A DNA stretch of 64,000 bases from Spirosoma profusum (GCF_014699005.1 NZ_JACWZY010000034.1:1-64000), one strand, 5' to 3'. Shown: positions 26,339 to 35,525, counted from the first letter of the stretch. Program-made: numbers and translations. The notes: generated by a model from the sequence alone, not told the origin.

Positions 26339-26714
26339 GCTGAGGAAATCGGTTTATGCGTTCGTTGTAGCTGTCGAGTAGCGCATCATCTATTGAAGCG
26401 GCCTGGCTGAGTTCAAATTTTAGAAAGTCGGTCCGATCGGCGCCATGGACCATGCCTTCAAATTTGAGTTCCTGATCGACCCAGGCCGACGTTTTGTGAA
26501 AGGCGGTCGCCTGATCAAGAACGGCCGTAACCAGTTCGCTTGTCCGATCCGGATTTTGAGTTGTCAGCAGCAGGATTCGAATAGCTGTAGTAAAGTCACC
26601 GTAGGTCATCCCCTGCGCAGGGAGTTCGGCATGCATCCACTGGAGGACTAAAGACTGAATCAATTCTTTATAAGGTGACGTATCAAGATCGTCCGGAGTA
26701 ATGCGTCGGTTCAT
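26331..26714 (-). CDS. hypothetical protein upstream of the recombinase
   Basis: A 127-residue, acidic, probably all-helical cytoplasmic protein that I do not recognise. There is no signal peptide or membrane segment. Motif-like stretches are DTSPYKELIQSLVLQWMHAE and TYGDFTTAIRILLLTTQNPD. Its stop overlaps the recombinase start by 8 bases, so the two were one operon; it may be an accessory or regulatory protein of the recombinase. The coding frame itself is intact. Confidence 0.55.
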   Translation of the reverse strand: MNRRITPDDLDTSPYKELIQSLVLQWMHAELPAQGMTYGDFTTAIRILLLTTQNPDRTSELVTAVLDQATAFHKTSAWVDQELKFEGMVHGADRTDFLKFELSQAASIDDALLDSYNERINRFPQHD

Positions 26715-26853
26715 TACCCAAATATACTACGTTCTGAGCTTATTTTACATTGCTTGAACGTCCCTTCTTCTTGTGTAAAAGCATTCTTTGACTCTCACTC
26801 ACCTATAACAAAATCATTCAAATATTGAGGACTTTTACAAAGCTGGTCTATTT

Positions 26854-26887
26854 TTGCAACTTTACATAATGTGTAATTTTATAGTTG
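26854..26887 (+). promoter_or_regulatory. putative promoter with operator dyad for the HigBA-like operon
   Basis: A -33-like TTG at 26854-26856 and a -7-like TATAGTTG at 26880-26887 (one mismatch to TAnnTTTG) are 23 bases apart, acceptable for the Bacteroidota primary sigma factor. Between them lies the dyad TTACA-TAATG-TGTAA (26862-26876), and TTTACAT at 26861 also pairs with ATGTAAA at 26891-26897. Such placement fits autorepression by the antitoxin. Confidence 0.45.
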
Positions 26888-26935
26888 ATAATGTAAAAAA
26901 AGTAGTATCTTAAGGCTGTAGTCAAGGAGATACTA

Positions 26936-27232
26936 ATGGTCATTATCACCAAAACCATTCTCAACGAGTTTGGCCTTCAACACACCGGTGCGGCTGCGGC
27001 TCTCAATGAATGGTATGCTATCGTTAAGGCTGCTGACTGGAAATCGCTGGCCAATGTCAAGCAAACCTTCAACTCCGTTGATTACGTGGGCAACGACCAC
27101 TACGTCTTTAATATCAAAGGGAATCATTACCGATTAATAGCGATGATTTTCTTTGACAAACGAACCCTATTCATTCGCATTGTGGGCAACCATGCCCAGT
27201 ATGACAAAATACCGGACTGCTCAACTATTTAA
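26936..27232 (+). CDS. higB: HigB-type toxin (mRNA interferase)
   Basis: A 98-residue toxin of the HigB/RelE-fold family. It shows the family C-terminal block HYVFNIKGNHYRLIAMIFFD, then RTLFIRIVGNHAQYDKI, with the Arg and Tyr/His residues expected for ribosome-dependent mRNA cleavage. A strong AAGGAG Shine-Dalgarno sequence at about 26924 sets the start at 26936; such sequences are unusual in this phylum. The toxin gene precedes the antitoxin gene, the normal HigBA order, and the gap is 11 bases. The reading frame is intact, so this pair is probably functional, unlike the RES pair at the start of the window. Confidence 0.88.
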   Translation: MVIITKTILNEFGLQHTGAAAALNEWYAIVKAADWKSLANVKQTFNSVDYVGNDHYVFNIKGNHYRLIAMIFFDKRTLFIRIVGNHAQYDKIPDCSTI

Positions 27233-27243
27233 CACATTCATCC

Positions 27244-27630
27244 ATGCAACAGCCAACCACCTACGCCGACTATCAGCAACTGATGGCTCAGATCGAAACT
27301 CTCCTTCAAAAAGCGACAGCGGGTGGGGGCTTTGCGGTGTTGAGCCCCGACGAAGCCACGGAGCTGGCCCAGCTCTCAGAGTGGGCCGAAGCTTATGAAG
27401 ATGGCATTCCCCTGATGCCCATCAAAGTGCCGCAGTCGATTCCGGAAATGATCGAGTTCAAGATGTACGAAAAGAAGATGAAACAACGCGAGATGGCTCA
27501 ACTATTGGAAGTGCCCGAAACCCGTTTATCGGAGATCCTGCGGGGCAAGCGCCGGGTCAACCTGGCTATGGCCAAGACATTACGCACCAAATTGAAGATC
27601 GATGCAGACTTTATTTTGGAACATGCATAA
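27244..27630 (+). CDS. higA: HigA-type antitoxin with XRE domain
   Basis: A 128-residue antitoxin paired with the upstream HigB-like toxin. Its N-terminal half is acidic (SPDEATELAQLSEWAEAYED), suited to wrap the basic toxin. The C-terminal half is an XRE helix-turn-helix: KMKQREMAQLLEVPETRLSE, ILRGKRRVNLAMAKTLRTKL. It should neutralise the toxin and repress the operon through the dyad at 26862-26876. The N-terminal toxin-binding, C-terminal DNA-binding layout matches the HigA group found with HigB of this type. Confidence 0.88.
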   Translation: MQQPTTYADYQQLMAQIETLLQKATAGGGFAVLSPDEATELAQLSEWAEAYEDGIPLMPIKVPQSIPEMIEFKMYEKKMKQREMAQLLEVPETRLSEILRGKRRVNLAMAKTLRTKLKIDADFILEHA

Positions 27631-27989
27631 GATCACAACCATCTCAATTTGGGGAGCGATTTGCTGGACGAAAAGGCTTGATCAACTATTTGTACTTAAA
27701 TAATAAGTTACTATGTATATGTTGTCATAAATTTAATTCTAAAAATAGTGACTTTTTAGGACTCATCGTTAATCCAAATTCTTTTTAGCGGATTTTCTAT
27801 GGTTTATTCGACACTACGGAGAAGCGTTCAAATATGCCCAGTTAACGACGAGAGTTTAATTCTAGACGTTCAAAAAGTATAGACACCATGGTTAATGATT
27901 TTGAACATGTTGTCCATGAATTAATCCGATGGACAGCATGCTTACTGTTGCCGAATTAATTCATGGATAATCCTTACGAAATTGGCTCG
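27631..27989. other. intergenic with 13-bp perfect inverted repeat
   Basis: No gene. An inverted repeat of 13 perfect bases (TCCATGAATTAAT at 27913-27925 and its complement at 27955-27967) with a 29-base loop lies between the convergent ends of the HigA gene and the next minus-strand gene. It has no T tract. A second pairing, TGTCCAT with ATGGACA, uses the left arm. It might be a bidirectional terminator or a protein-binding site. Confidence 0.4.
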
Positions 27990-29330
27990 TTACATACCGT
28001 GTTTCAGGCCTTCAAAATAAACTGACTCGGCAATAAAGAAGGGGACGGTGTACATCGTTGACCAATCATAATGGGTTAATAGTTGCCGTAAGTCCTGACT
28101 GACCGATTGAATAAGGCCTTTATCATCCGACATAACGATAACCCAGGCCGCAAACAGGGGTTCGGTCATGTAATCGAATTCGTATCGGTTTCTGGGTGAC
28201 AGTTTATACCCCTCTTCAACCTGTCCCAAGCCCAATTTCCGGGCTTCCCAACAATCGGTTTGAGGCCGCCAGTAGGCATTAAATTGGCGCCAGTTTATCT
28301 CATAGGTAAAGGCATTGGCATTGTTGAACGTAGTGTATAGACGCATATGAGCGATTGCTTTTCGGGCATTGTTCAACAGTGCTTTTTGGTAGACAGCTTT
28401 ATTCAGCGAATCGGTTTCCAACCGAACCAGCTCGTGAAGAGCAGCCTGCGAACTGGCTGATAGCCAAAAGTTAAACTTATTATCGCCTGGTGCTCCATAG
28501 GCGATTCCTTTGGCAAGCAGATCAATCCGTTTACCTGTTTCACCGGTTGGCATTTCTGCCAAACAGGCGGTATAGCTATCCAGCCAAACCTGCTTCCCGG
28601 TCAGTTCGTAGGCAATCCGGGTTACAAAAGGTATACGAACCAGATGTTTGTTGCCTGCTTTCGAGAAAGAACCATAATACCCAAATTCAATTGGATCGCA
28701 CGGAATGTTCCAGTTGGAGGTCTGAAGGGCGGTTGCCTTATCGACAATCAGTTTTGCAATTGCTTCGGATTCTTTTTTATCGGGGATTCCACTTTTTAGG
28801 TATTTCCACAGGCCATAAAACCAGGGAAATGTCTGATCATCCGAACTGGCGGGATAATAGGTCTTTCCATCGGGAAGGATATTCCGGGCAATAAAACCCG
28901 GTACCTGGCTGACAGTTGCCAGTTTGATCAACGCATTGGCCACATTCCGAGCCTCGGATGCGGTCTGTTTTGTTCGTAATTTTTTCCACCGTTCGCATAA
29001 ACCATCCAGATAGATCCCATTATAGAAAGCTCCATCTTCAATGACTGTCGTATAGCTTAAGCCATTGGGAAGCCGCTTTTTTACTTCCTCAGCGGTCGGG
29101 ATATGCACCGTTCCCAGCTTGTCCGTATAGTCGTACAGAATGGTGAATTGAGGATTAACAAATCGTCGCCATATTTCCTGATGCGCTTTTTCAATCGACA
29201 GCCAAAGTGAGTCGGGCTGTTGACTAGTGTTTGCCATCACGATGGGCTGCGATGCCACAAAGGTAATCAATAGATAAAGGGCAATACGGTAGAAAGTCGT
29301 ATGTAGATACGGCCTGATAGAGAAGTTCAT
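27990..29330 (-). CDS. uncharacterised secreted protein, possible helical-barrel enzyme
   Basis: A 446-residue exported protein with a signal peptide ending near PIVMANTSQQ. I do not recognise a named family. Features are IWRRFVNPQFTILYDYTDKL, IEDGAFYNGIYLDGLCERW, SQVPGFIARNILPDGKTYYP, SSDDQTFPWFYGLWKYL and NWNIPCDP. The spacing of helical repeats, each with aromatic and acidic residues facing one side, resembles an (alpha/alpha)n barrel glycosidase or lyase. It is the last gene of the sigma-controlled SusC/SusD locus, 55 bases after SusD, the usual place for a surface enzyme acting on the imported ligand. Confidence 0.6.
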   Translation of the reverse strand: MNFSIRPYLHTTFYRIALYLLITFVASQPIVMANTSQQPDSLWLSIEKAHQEIWRRFVNPQFTILYDYTDKLGTVHIPTAEEVKKRLPNGLSYTTVIEDGAFYNGIYLDGLCERWKKLRTKQTASEARNVANALIKLATVSQVPGFIARNILPDGKTYYPASSDDQTFPWFYGLWKYLKSGIPDKKESEAIAKLIVDKATALQTSNWNIPCDPIEFGYYGSFSKAGNKHLVRIPFVTRIAYELTGKQVWLDSYTACLAEMPTGETGKRIDLLAKGIAYGAPGDNKFNFWLSASSQAALHELVRLETDSLNKAVYQKALLNNARKAIAHMRLYTTFNNANAFTYEINWRQFNAYWRPQTDCWEARKLGLGQVEEGYKLSPRNRYEFDYMTEPLFAAWVIVMSDDKGLIQSVSQDLRQLLTHYDWSTMYTVPFFIAESVYFEGLKHGM

Positions 29331-29385
29331 AAATGATGTCAGGATGAAAAAAGGGGGGTGAACAATCGGTTCCGGATCTATTCGC

Positions 29386-30876
29386 TTAGTAACCTGGATT
29401 CTGATCTTTTGCTGGGTTAAGCGCCTGATTATAGTTCAACTCAGACACTGGAATCGGCCACAGGTAGTGTTTCTCGGCAATGATTTTTCCTTTTGCCGCC
29501 TGAATAATATTGGCGGCTTTACCCGTCCGTTTGAGTTCGAGCCAGCGTTTGCCTTCGTATTGAAACTCATAGCCACGCTCTTTTATAATTAGATCGAGAA
29601 AAGAAGCTGCAGTATACTCAGTGAGTTTAAAATCAATCACGGAAGGCGTCGTTGGATTTTGCCCGTATGCCCGGCGGTGTACCTGATTCAGGGCTTCCAG
29701 AGCGGCTGCCGTCGGGCCATTCCCGGCCCGGCTTGCTGCTTCGGCATAGATCAATAAGACATCCGCATAGCGATACATGGTGAAATCATTTCCAGCACCG
29801 TCGGCACTGACGGCCAGCGGGTCGATCAATCGCTTGCTCATCAGTGAGGTAGCTCCGCGATTGATATTCCACGAAAACCACAGCCCTTTTCGAAGATCTT
29901 TGCCGTCCCAACTCAGTTGAAATGGCATGGTTACATCGCTGTAGTGGGCCGTAAAACCACCCGCGCCATGTAGTTTGGTACCTAAATCGTTGACAAACAT
30001 CGCCCAGTTATAACCCTGGCCGGTTTGCCGGATGTATTTCAGGTAAAAAACTTCTTCAGAAGTAGACAGTACATCGGGGCCGAAGAGTTTCTGTAAATCA
30101 TCCGTTGAGGCAATAGGAACCAGGGAATACTGTTTCGACTGAATCACTTCATCGGCTTTATCGCGCGCTTCAGCAAATTTACCTAGCTGTAGGTACACAT
30201 CGGCCAGCAGCGTTTTAGCCGCCCATTTGGTAGGCCTACCAATATTGGCTGGTTTGTCGGGAAGCGTTGTTTCGGCCTCTTTTAAGTCCGCCAATATTAA
30301 ACTATACACCTCGTCAACAGATCCTCTTTTCAGATCACGGTCTTTCATATTGGCCTCGGTTCGCACAGGTACACCGCCCCAGTTTCTGACCAGAAAGAAA
30401 TAGGTTAAAGCGCGCAAAAACCTGGCTTCACCTACGTATTGGGTACTGTTGGCTGCGCTGATTGGGCTCCCCAATGGGGCATTCTGAATCACCAGATTGG
30501 CATTGCGGATGGACAGATAAAACAGATCCCACATTTGGCCTACCCGGGTGATATTCGCCGAGTTAAGTCCTTGAAAATCATTCAGTACGGCATAGCTTCC
30601 ATTGCCAAACACATAATCTGTGTAGGATTCCACCTGAGCGGGATAAAGACCGCCCAGGCAGTTATTATTCCGTAATGGCGAATAGATGGCATTCACAGCC
30701 GCTTCTACTTCTGAAGCGGTGTTGTAAAACGTTTCAACGGCTAATGATTTAGGCGCTTCTTCGAGTGACTCCTGACAAGACGAACCTAAAAACAGGAGTA
30801 GTGCGGTTGGCAAGGCGTAGCAGCTATGTCTTGTAAAAAGACCCTGAAAAACAGCGGGTAATGATATAATTCTCAT
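29386..30876 (-). CDS. SusD/RagB family nutrient-binding lipoprotein
   Basis: A 496-residue outer-membrane lipoprotein that caps the partner SusC and captures ligand. The lipobox is LLLFLGSSCQESLEE. SusD features are AVETFYNTASEVEAAVNAIY, VGEARFLRALTYFFLVRNWG, GRPTKWAAKTLLADVYLQLG, DVLLIYAEAASRAG and the typical ending LWPIPVSELNYNQALNPAKD, QNPGY. The start at 30876 (MRIISLPAVF) is chosen because the longer frame to 30933 overlaps SusC and spoils the signal peptide. It starts 34 bases after the SusC stop, so they are co-translated. The specificity-determining loops cannot be interpreted. Confidence 0.95.
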   Translation of the reverse strand: MRIISLPAVFQGLFTRHSCYALPTALLLFLGSSCQESLEEAPKSLAVETFYNTASEVEAAVNAIYSPLRNNNCLGGLYPAQVESYTDYVFGNGSYAVLNDFQGLNSANITRVGQMWDLFYLSIRNANLVIQNAPLGSPISAANSTQYVGEARFLRALTYFFLVRNWGGVPVRTEANMKDRDLKRGSVDEVYSLILADLKEAETTLPDKPANIGRPTKWAAKTLLADVYLQLGKFAEARDKADEVIQSKQYSLVPIASTDDLQKLFGPDVLSTSEEVFYLKYIRQTGQGYNWAMFVNDLGTKLHGAGGFTAHYSDVTMPFQLSWDGKDLRKGLWFSWNINRGATSLMSKRLIDPLAVSADGAGNDFTMYRYADVLLIYAEAASRAGNGPTAAALEALNQVHRRAYGQNPTTPSVIDFKLTEYTAASFLDLIIKERGYEFQYEGKRWLELKRTGKAANIIQAAKGKIIAEKHYLWPIPVSELNYNQALNPAKDQNPGY

Positions 30877-30910
30877 TGGCTTTTCGTTTAGTAGCCTGAT
30901 TAGGCTGGGG

Positions 30911-33900
30911 TTAAAATCCGGCGCGAAGGCCAACCGTAATGGCTTTGGCAGTGGGGTAACTGAAATAATCGAAGCCCTGTGCAGTAGAGTTTGCGCCCCC
31001 GTTCGAATTCACTTCGGGATCCCACCAGGAATAGTTGGTCAGCGTAAGTAAATTTTGTCCGCTGACGTAGATCTGAAGGCTCTGAATCCAGTTTGTACCC
31101 AGTTTTCGGGTAGGAATGGTATAGCCGATCTGGATATTTTTCAGTCGCATGTACGAGCCATTTTCAATCCACCGATTCGATACGTTACCGGATACGGACC
31201 GGCTTATAATGGGATACTTGGCCGTTGTATTGATGGGTGTCCAGTGATTCAGATAAACTTCGCGGGGCATGTTCAGGGCGTTGCCGTAATCAATGGTATT
31301 ATTAATCGAGCTACTATTGAATAGATCGTTTCCTTGAACACCCTGTAGAAAAAAACTCAGATCGAAATGCTGGTAGGAAAGCGTTGAATTGAAACCGTAA
31401 ATGAAACTTGGGTTGGGATCGCCGATGTAGATTTTGTCTTTAATGGTAATTCCTCCATCGCCGTCCAGATCCTTGTATTTTATCTTTCCCTTATCGTCGT
31501 ATCCATCTTCCAGATACCCCCAGAACTGACCGATAGGGCGACCTTCGCGCAGAATATTGGCGACATCGTTGACGATCGTTACCGCCACAGTTCCGCCCAG
31601 AACATCCTGACCATTGTAGAGTTTAACGACTTTGTTCCGATTGAATGAAATGTTCGCGTTGACATCCCATTTCAGATTGCCGGTCAGGATTTTGGCATCA
31701 ATTCCTAATTCAATCCCTTTATTCTGAACCTGGCCAATATTCTGAATGGTAGTTGTAAACCCTAATGAGGCTGGCAACTGAACGGTATTGAGCAGATCCC
31801 GGGTATTTTTGACGTAGTAATCAGCCGTGACGTTGAACCGGTTTTGCATCAGTCCAATTTCTAACCCGATATCCATTTGCTCGGTCGTTTCCCATTTCAA
31901 ATTGCCGGGAAGGCGTGTGCCGGGCGCGTAGAACGTGTAGAGTGCATTATCGAAAACTGTTTTTCCGGATCCTAACTGATTGAGCGTTGCATACGCATCA
32001 ATGGCCTGACTGCCGGTCATACCCCAGCCCGCTCGAACTTTTAGATCAGAAATGAAGGAGACTGACTTAAAAAAGTCCTCGTTCGAAACCCGCCAGGCTA
32101 GCGCGGTTGAGGGAAAATACCCCCATTTATTCCCCGTATTATATTTCGATGATCCGTCCGTTCGGAAACTAATCGTAGCCAGGTATTTATTGTTGAACGC
32201 ATAATTGACGCGCCCCAGGTAGGAAACCAGTGATGATTCGGCATAGCTTGACGAAGGTATGCCGGGTGTAATGGCCGAACCAATATCATAGGTCTGGCTG
32301 GCATCACTAATAAACCCTGTTCCACTAGCGCCCAGCGAGGTGGTTAAAAAATTTTGATAAGTGAACCCCGCCACCGCTGCCAGCGAATGCTTTTGATGGA
32401 GTGTTTTTGTATACGAAATCGTGTTTTCGCTGAGTAGGCTGGTAAATTGGCTGGTGCCAACACTGGCACTACCCTGAGAACTGACAAAGTTTCGGGTTGT
32501 GTAGGCGTCATTGCGTTCATCGGTATTTTCAATGCCGCCCGCAATCCGAATACTGAGCCCTTCCAGCGGTTTATATTCCAGCGCGGCATTCGTTAAAACC
32601 CGGTTCGACTTCACCCGATCGGTTTGTTCATTGATGAATGTCAATGGATTTTGCGACGCGCTGGGTGGGTTTTCCAGAATAAAAACTCGGTAGGTACTAT
32701 CATCCTTATAGGGCGTAAGCGTCGGCGGAGCAGAAAGGATAGAGGAAATCAACGTATTTCCCCGACCACCACCACCATTGTTTTTTCGATCAGACTGAAT
32801 CCGAGTGAGCGTACTGGACAGGCTCAGGCTAACTTTTTTACTGATTTCGTGACTAAGATTGGCCCGTAATGAATAGCGGTTAAAATTGCTTCCTATGATA
32901 ATGCCATCCTGGCCAAACACACTTCCCGATACGGCAAACCGTGTTTTTTCGGTTCCTCCCGAAATGGTCAGAGTGGCCGTCTTCATCGGGGCTTGCCGAA
33001 AAATAAGTGACTGCCAGTCGACTCCTTTCCCCAACGCATCGATCTGCGCTTGGGTGAAATAGGGCTTTTCTTTGTCATTGACGGTCTGCTCATTATACAG
33101 AAGCGCGTACTCTTGCGCATTCATCAAGTCCAGTTTCTTTCGCAGTGTTTGTGTGCTGTAGCTGGTTGCAAAATCCACACGTGTTTTGCCCGCTTTCCCT
33201 CGTTTTGTGGTAATAATCACGACGCCATTAGCACCACGGGACCCATAAATGGCCGTTGCAGAAGCATCTTTTAAAATCTCAATGTTTTCAATGTCCGCAT
33301 TATTCAGCACCGTAGGGTTACTGCCCGACAGCGGAAAACCATCCACTACGTACAGCGGTTCATTGCTGCCCTGGACTGAGTTTGTTCCCCGAATTCGTAC
33401 ACTGACCGGAGCACCGGGCGCTCCGGTATTTTGCAGCACCTGAACGCCAGCAGCCCGACCCGACAATGCTTGTAAGACGTTTGTGGTGGGGTAGGCATTC
33501 AGATCTTTGGCTTTGACCTGGGCCAGCGAACCGGTCAGATCACTCTTTTTGACGGTTCCATACCCGACTACAACCACCTCGTCCAGGGATTTCTGATCAG
33601 GCGTAAGCTGGAGGTCGATACTGCTGCGATTGCCAAGCGCCAGTTCCTGATTCAGATACCCGACAAAGGAAAATACCAGCGTACTTACCGTGCCATCACC
33701 AGTGGGAATCGATAGCCTGAATTTTCCTTCGGCATCCGTTGTGGTGCCGCGTGTTGTATTTTTAATGGACACGCTGACGCCGGGCATTCCTGCTCCTTTT
33801 TCATCAGTTACCCGGCCCGTTACGAGTCGGTCATCCTGGAGTTCTACCGAGTGAACAGGCGTTGTAGATGGCTGGATAAGCTCGTTGCTGGTGGCCGAGG

Positions 33901-34291
33901 TAAGATCAACAGTAGTCGATAGCTGTTTTCGGTCCGTATCGCCCGTTACGATAACGTAGTTGTTTTTTACCTTCCGGTAATGCAGGCCAAGCGGTTGGAG
34001 TAAAGCCGTTAGACTGGCTTCAAGGGAAGCCTGTGGTTGAGTGGCCTGGGCCGATACATACAAATTTCGGAGGGCGCGTTGCTCAAACAGAATGTTGACG
34101 CGATAGCGACCTTTAAGCTGCTGAATGGCGTCTGTTAAGCGGTACGTTTCAGCCTGGCGGGCGATTGGCAGGTTTGAGCTATTCTGAGCTAGTACCTGTG
34201 CGGAGGTAGGCATTGGCCCTAATGTTACTAAAGCGACAAGAAAAAGTGTCCACCAGTGGCGTTCAGGACGAACATGTAAAGGAGAATGCAT
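30911..34291 (-). CDS. SusC/RagA TonB-linked outer-membrane protein with STN domain
   Basis: A 1126-residue outer-membrane importer. After the signal peptide comes an STN domain (about 50-115; YRVNILFEQRALRNLYV, LLQPLGLHYRKVKNNYVIVT), the part that contacts a FecR anti-sigma factor. A carboxypeptidase-regulatory-like domain follows (VTGRVTDEKGAGMPGVSVSI), then the plug with DEVVVVGYGTVKKSDLTGSL, LSGRAAGVQVLQNTGAPGA and SVRIRGTNSVQGSNEPLYVV, then the 22-strand barrel ending TAKAITVGLRAGF. The STN domain and the FecR/sigma genes directly upstream show ligand-dependent transcriptional feedback. The ligand is unknown; the neighbouring hydrolase-like protein suggests a glycan. Confidence 0.96.
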   Translation of the reverse strand: MHSPLHVRPERHWWTLFLVALVTLGPMPTSAQVLAQNSSNLPIARQAETYRLTDAIQQLKGRYRVNILFEQRALRNLYVSAQATQPQASLEASLTALLQPLGLHYRKVKNNYVIVTGDTDRKQLSTTVDLTSATSNELIQPSTTPVHSVELQDDRLVTGRVTDEKGAGMPGVSVSIKNTTRGTTTDAEGKFRLSIPTGDGTVSTLVFSFVGYLNQELALGNRSSIDLQLTPDQKSLDEVVVVGYGTVKKSDLTGSLAQVKAKDLNAYPTTNVLQALSGRAAGVQVLQNTGAPGAPVSVRIRGTNSVQGSNEPLYVVDGFPLSGSNPTVLNNADIENIEILKDASATAIYGSRGANGVVIITTKRGKAGKTRVDFATSYSTQTLRKKLDLMNAQEYALLYNEQTVNDKEKPYFTQAQIDALGKGVDWQSLIFRQAPMKTATLTISGGTEKTRFAVSGSVFGQDGIIIGSNFNRYSLRANLSHEISKKVSLSLSSTLTRIQSDRKNNGGGGRGNTLISSILSAPPTLTPYKDDSTYRVFILENPPSASQNPLTFINEQTDRVKSNRVLTNAALEYKPLEGLSIRIAGGIENTDERNDAYTTRNFVSSQGSASVGTSQFTSLLSENTISYTKTLHQKHSLAAVAGFTYQNFLTTSLGASGTGFISDASQTYDIGSAITPGIPSSSYAESSLVSYLGRVNYAFNNKYLATISFRTDGSSKYNTGNKWGYFPSTALAWRVSNEDFFKSVSFISDLKVRAGWGMTGSQAIDAYATLNQLGSGKTVFDNALYTFYAPGTRLPGNLKWETTEQMDIGLEIGLMQNRFNVTADYYVKNTRDLLNTVQLPASLGFTTTIQNIGQVQNKGIELGIDAKILTGNLKWDVNANISFNRNKVVKLYNGQDVLGGTVAVTIVNDVANILREGRPIGQFWGYLEDGYDDKGKIKYKDLDGDGGITIKDKIYIGDPNPSFIYGFNSTLSYQHFDLSFFLQGVQGNDLFNSSSINNTIDYGNALNMPREVYLNHWTPINTTAKYPIISRSVSGNVSNRWIENGSYMRLKNIQIGYTIPTRKLGTNWIQSLQIYVSGQNLLTLTNYSWWDPEVNSNGGANSTAQGFDYFSYPTAKAITVGLRAGF

Positions 34292-34441
34292 ATAGAAACA
34301 GAGTTAAAGACCTACGTAGTGATACCAAAAAGGCTAACCGGGTGTGTCGTTGGCCGTTACTAGATAGATGCAGAACGTATCAGTTACCCTAATTGAAAAA
34401 TATATTTTTTTGTAAAAAAAATCATAAAGCACAATAGGCAT

Positions 34442-34467
34442 AAAAAAGACAGGGATGGGGCCCTGTC
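34442..34467 (-). terminator. rho-independent terminator after the anti-sigma gene
   Basis: On the minus strand the stem GACAGGG/CCCTGTC with a 6-base loop is followed by TTTTTT, 24 bases after the FecR stop. It separates the sigma/anti-sigma transcript from the SusC/SusD transcript, so SusC must have its own promoter in 34292-34441, plausibly one used by the ECF sigma factor. Confidence 0.8.
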
Positions 34468-34490
34468 CTGGTGAAAAGATTATTGGTACG

Positions 34491-35525
34491 TTACTGAATG
34501 GACTGAGTAAGTGTAAAGCCGGTTGGCGAATCATCGACCTCCAGATTCATCATCAGTTTCAGCGCTTGCAGTAGATCGGCGGCTGTTTCGGCTTGGAACG
34601 TACCAGAAACTGTACGATTCATCAATTCAGTCTGGGGAATCTGGACGGTTACTCCAAATGTATCGTGCAGTTGAACGACAATATCCTGTAAGGGTGTATC
34701 GTGAAAAACGAACTGATGATCGTGCCAGGTGACTTGAGCAGATAAAGTATCTGCCTTCTGTTTGTGTAGGGTTTGCCCTACTGTAACAGTTACCAAATCG
34801 CCTGGTGTCAGCATCAGCGGCTGGTTTGATTGGGGCGTCGTCATACTGATTCGTCCGGTTTTGAGCATAACCCGGGTGGTGTTCCGACGGCTGTTAACCA
34901 CAAACACGGTTCCCAATACTTCAATAATCGTCTGATCGGGTGTATGTACCTGAAAGCGTTGCGCGTTGGCTTGGTGGGTTATTTGAAACTGCGCTTCACC
35001 CGTTAGCCAGACATGCCGTGTGCCCCAGCCAAAACCAAAGCGGGGGTAACGTAACGACGAATGGGCTCCCAGTTCCACCGCTGATCCATCCGGCAACTGA
35101 ATCGATTGAAGTTGGTGGTACCCGTTACTCCAGGTTGTGTAGTACCAGAACTCAACAGATAGCCATAAGCCGCCTACCAGTACGATCGAAGCAGCCATCG
35201 CCAGCCATCCATAAGACCGCAGCCAGTTTTTGCTCTGAACGGTTAATAGGGGTTCTGAAAGTAAAAGTTCGGCATTGAAATGGCCTGATTCGGATACCTG
35301 ATTTGTCTTGTTCATGAACTGCGTAAATCGCTCATGAGCCCGGTTCAGATCGGGCTGAAACTGCGGATGCTGCCGTTCCCATTCATCCAAATAGGTAAAG
35401 TACAAGGTAGCTCCCTGATCGGTCGTTAGCCAGGACTCAATCTGTTGCCGTTCTAATGGCGTAGCCTGGTGGGCAAAATAAGCAAAAATGCTTGCTTTGG
35501 TTGGGTATGCTTGAGGCTCATTCAT
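34491..35525 (-). CDS. FecR-type anti-sigma factor
   Basis: A 344-residue membrane protein. The cytoplasmic N-terminus (1 to about 105; YFAHQATPLERQQIESWLTT) binds the sigma factor. One transmembrane helix follows (GWLAMAASIVLVGGLWLSVE). The periplasmic part holds the FecR domain (LQSIQLPDGSAVELGAHSSL, RHVWLTGEAQFQITHQANAQ, VHTPDQTIIEVLGTVFVVNS) and a C-terminal DUF4974/secretin-like subdomain (LQDIVVQLHDTFGVTVQIP, VSGTFQAETAADLLQALKLM), which meets the STN domain of SusC. Its ATG overlaps the sigma factor stop by 4 bases (35522-35525), indicating translational coupling. Confidence 0.95.
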   Translation of the reverse strand: MNEPQAYPTKASIFAYFAHQATPLERQQIESWLTTDQGATLYFTYLDEWERQHPQFQPDLNRAHERFTQFMNKTNQVSESGHFNAELLLSEPLLTVQSKNWLRSYGWLAMAASIVLVGGLWLSVEFWYYTTWSNGYHQLQSIQLPDGSAVELGAHSSLRYPRFGFGWGTRHVWLTGEAQFQITHQANAQRFQVHTPDQTIIEVLGTVFVVNSRRNTTRVMLKTGRISMTTPQSNQPLMLTPGDLVTVTVGQTLHKQKADTLSAQVTWHDHQFVFHDTPLQDIVVQLHDTFGVTVQIPQTELMNRTVSGTFQAETAADLLQALKLMMNLEVDDSPTGFTLTQSIQ

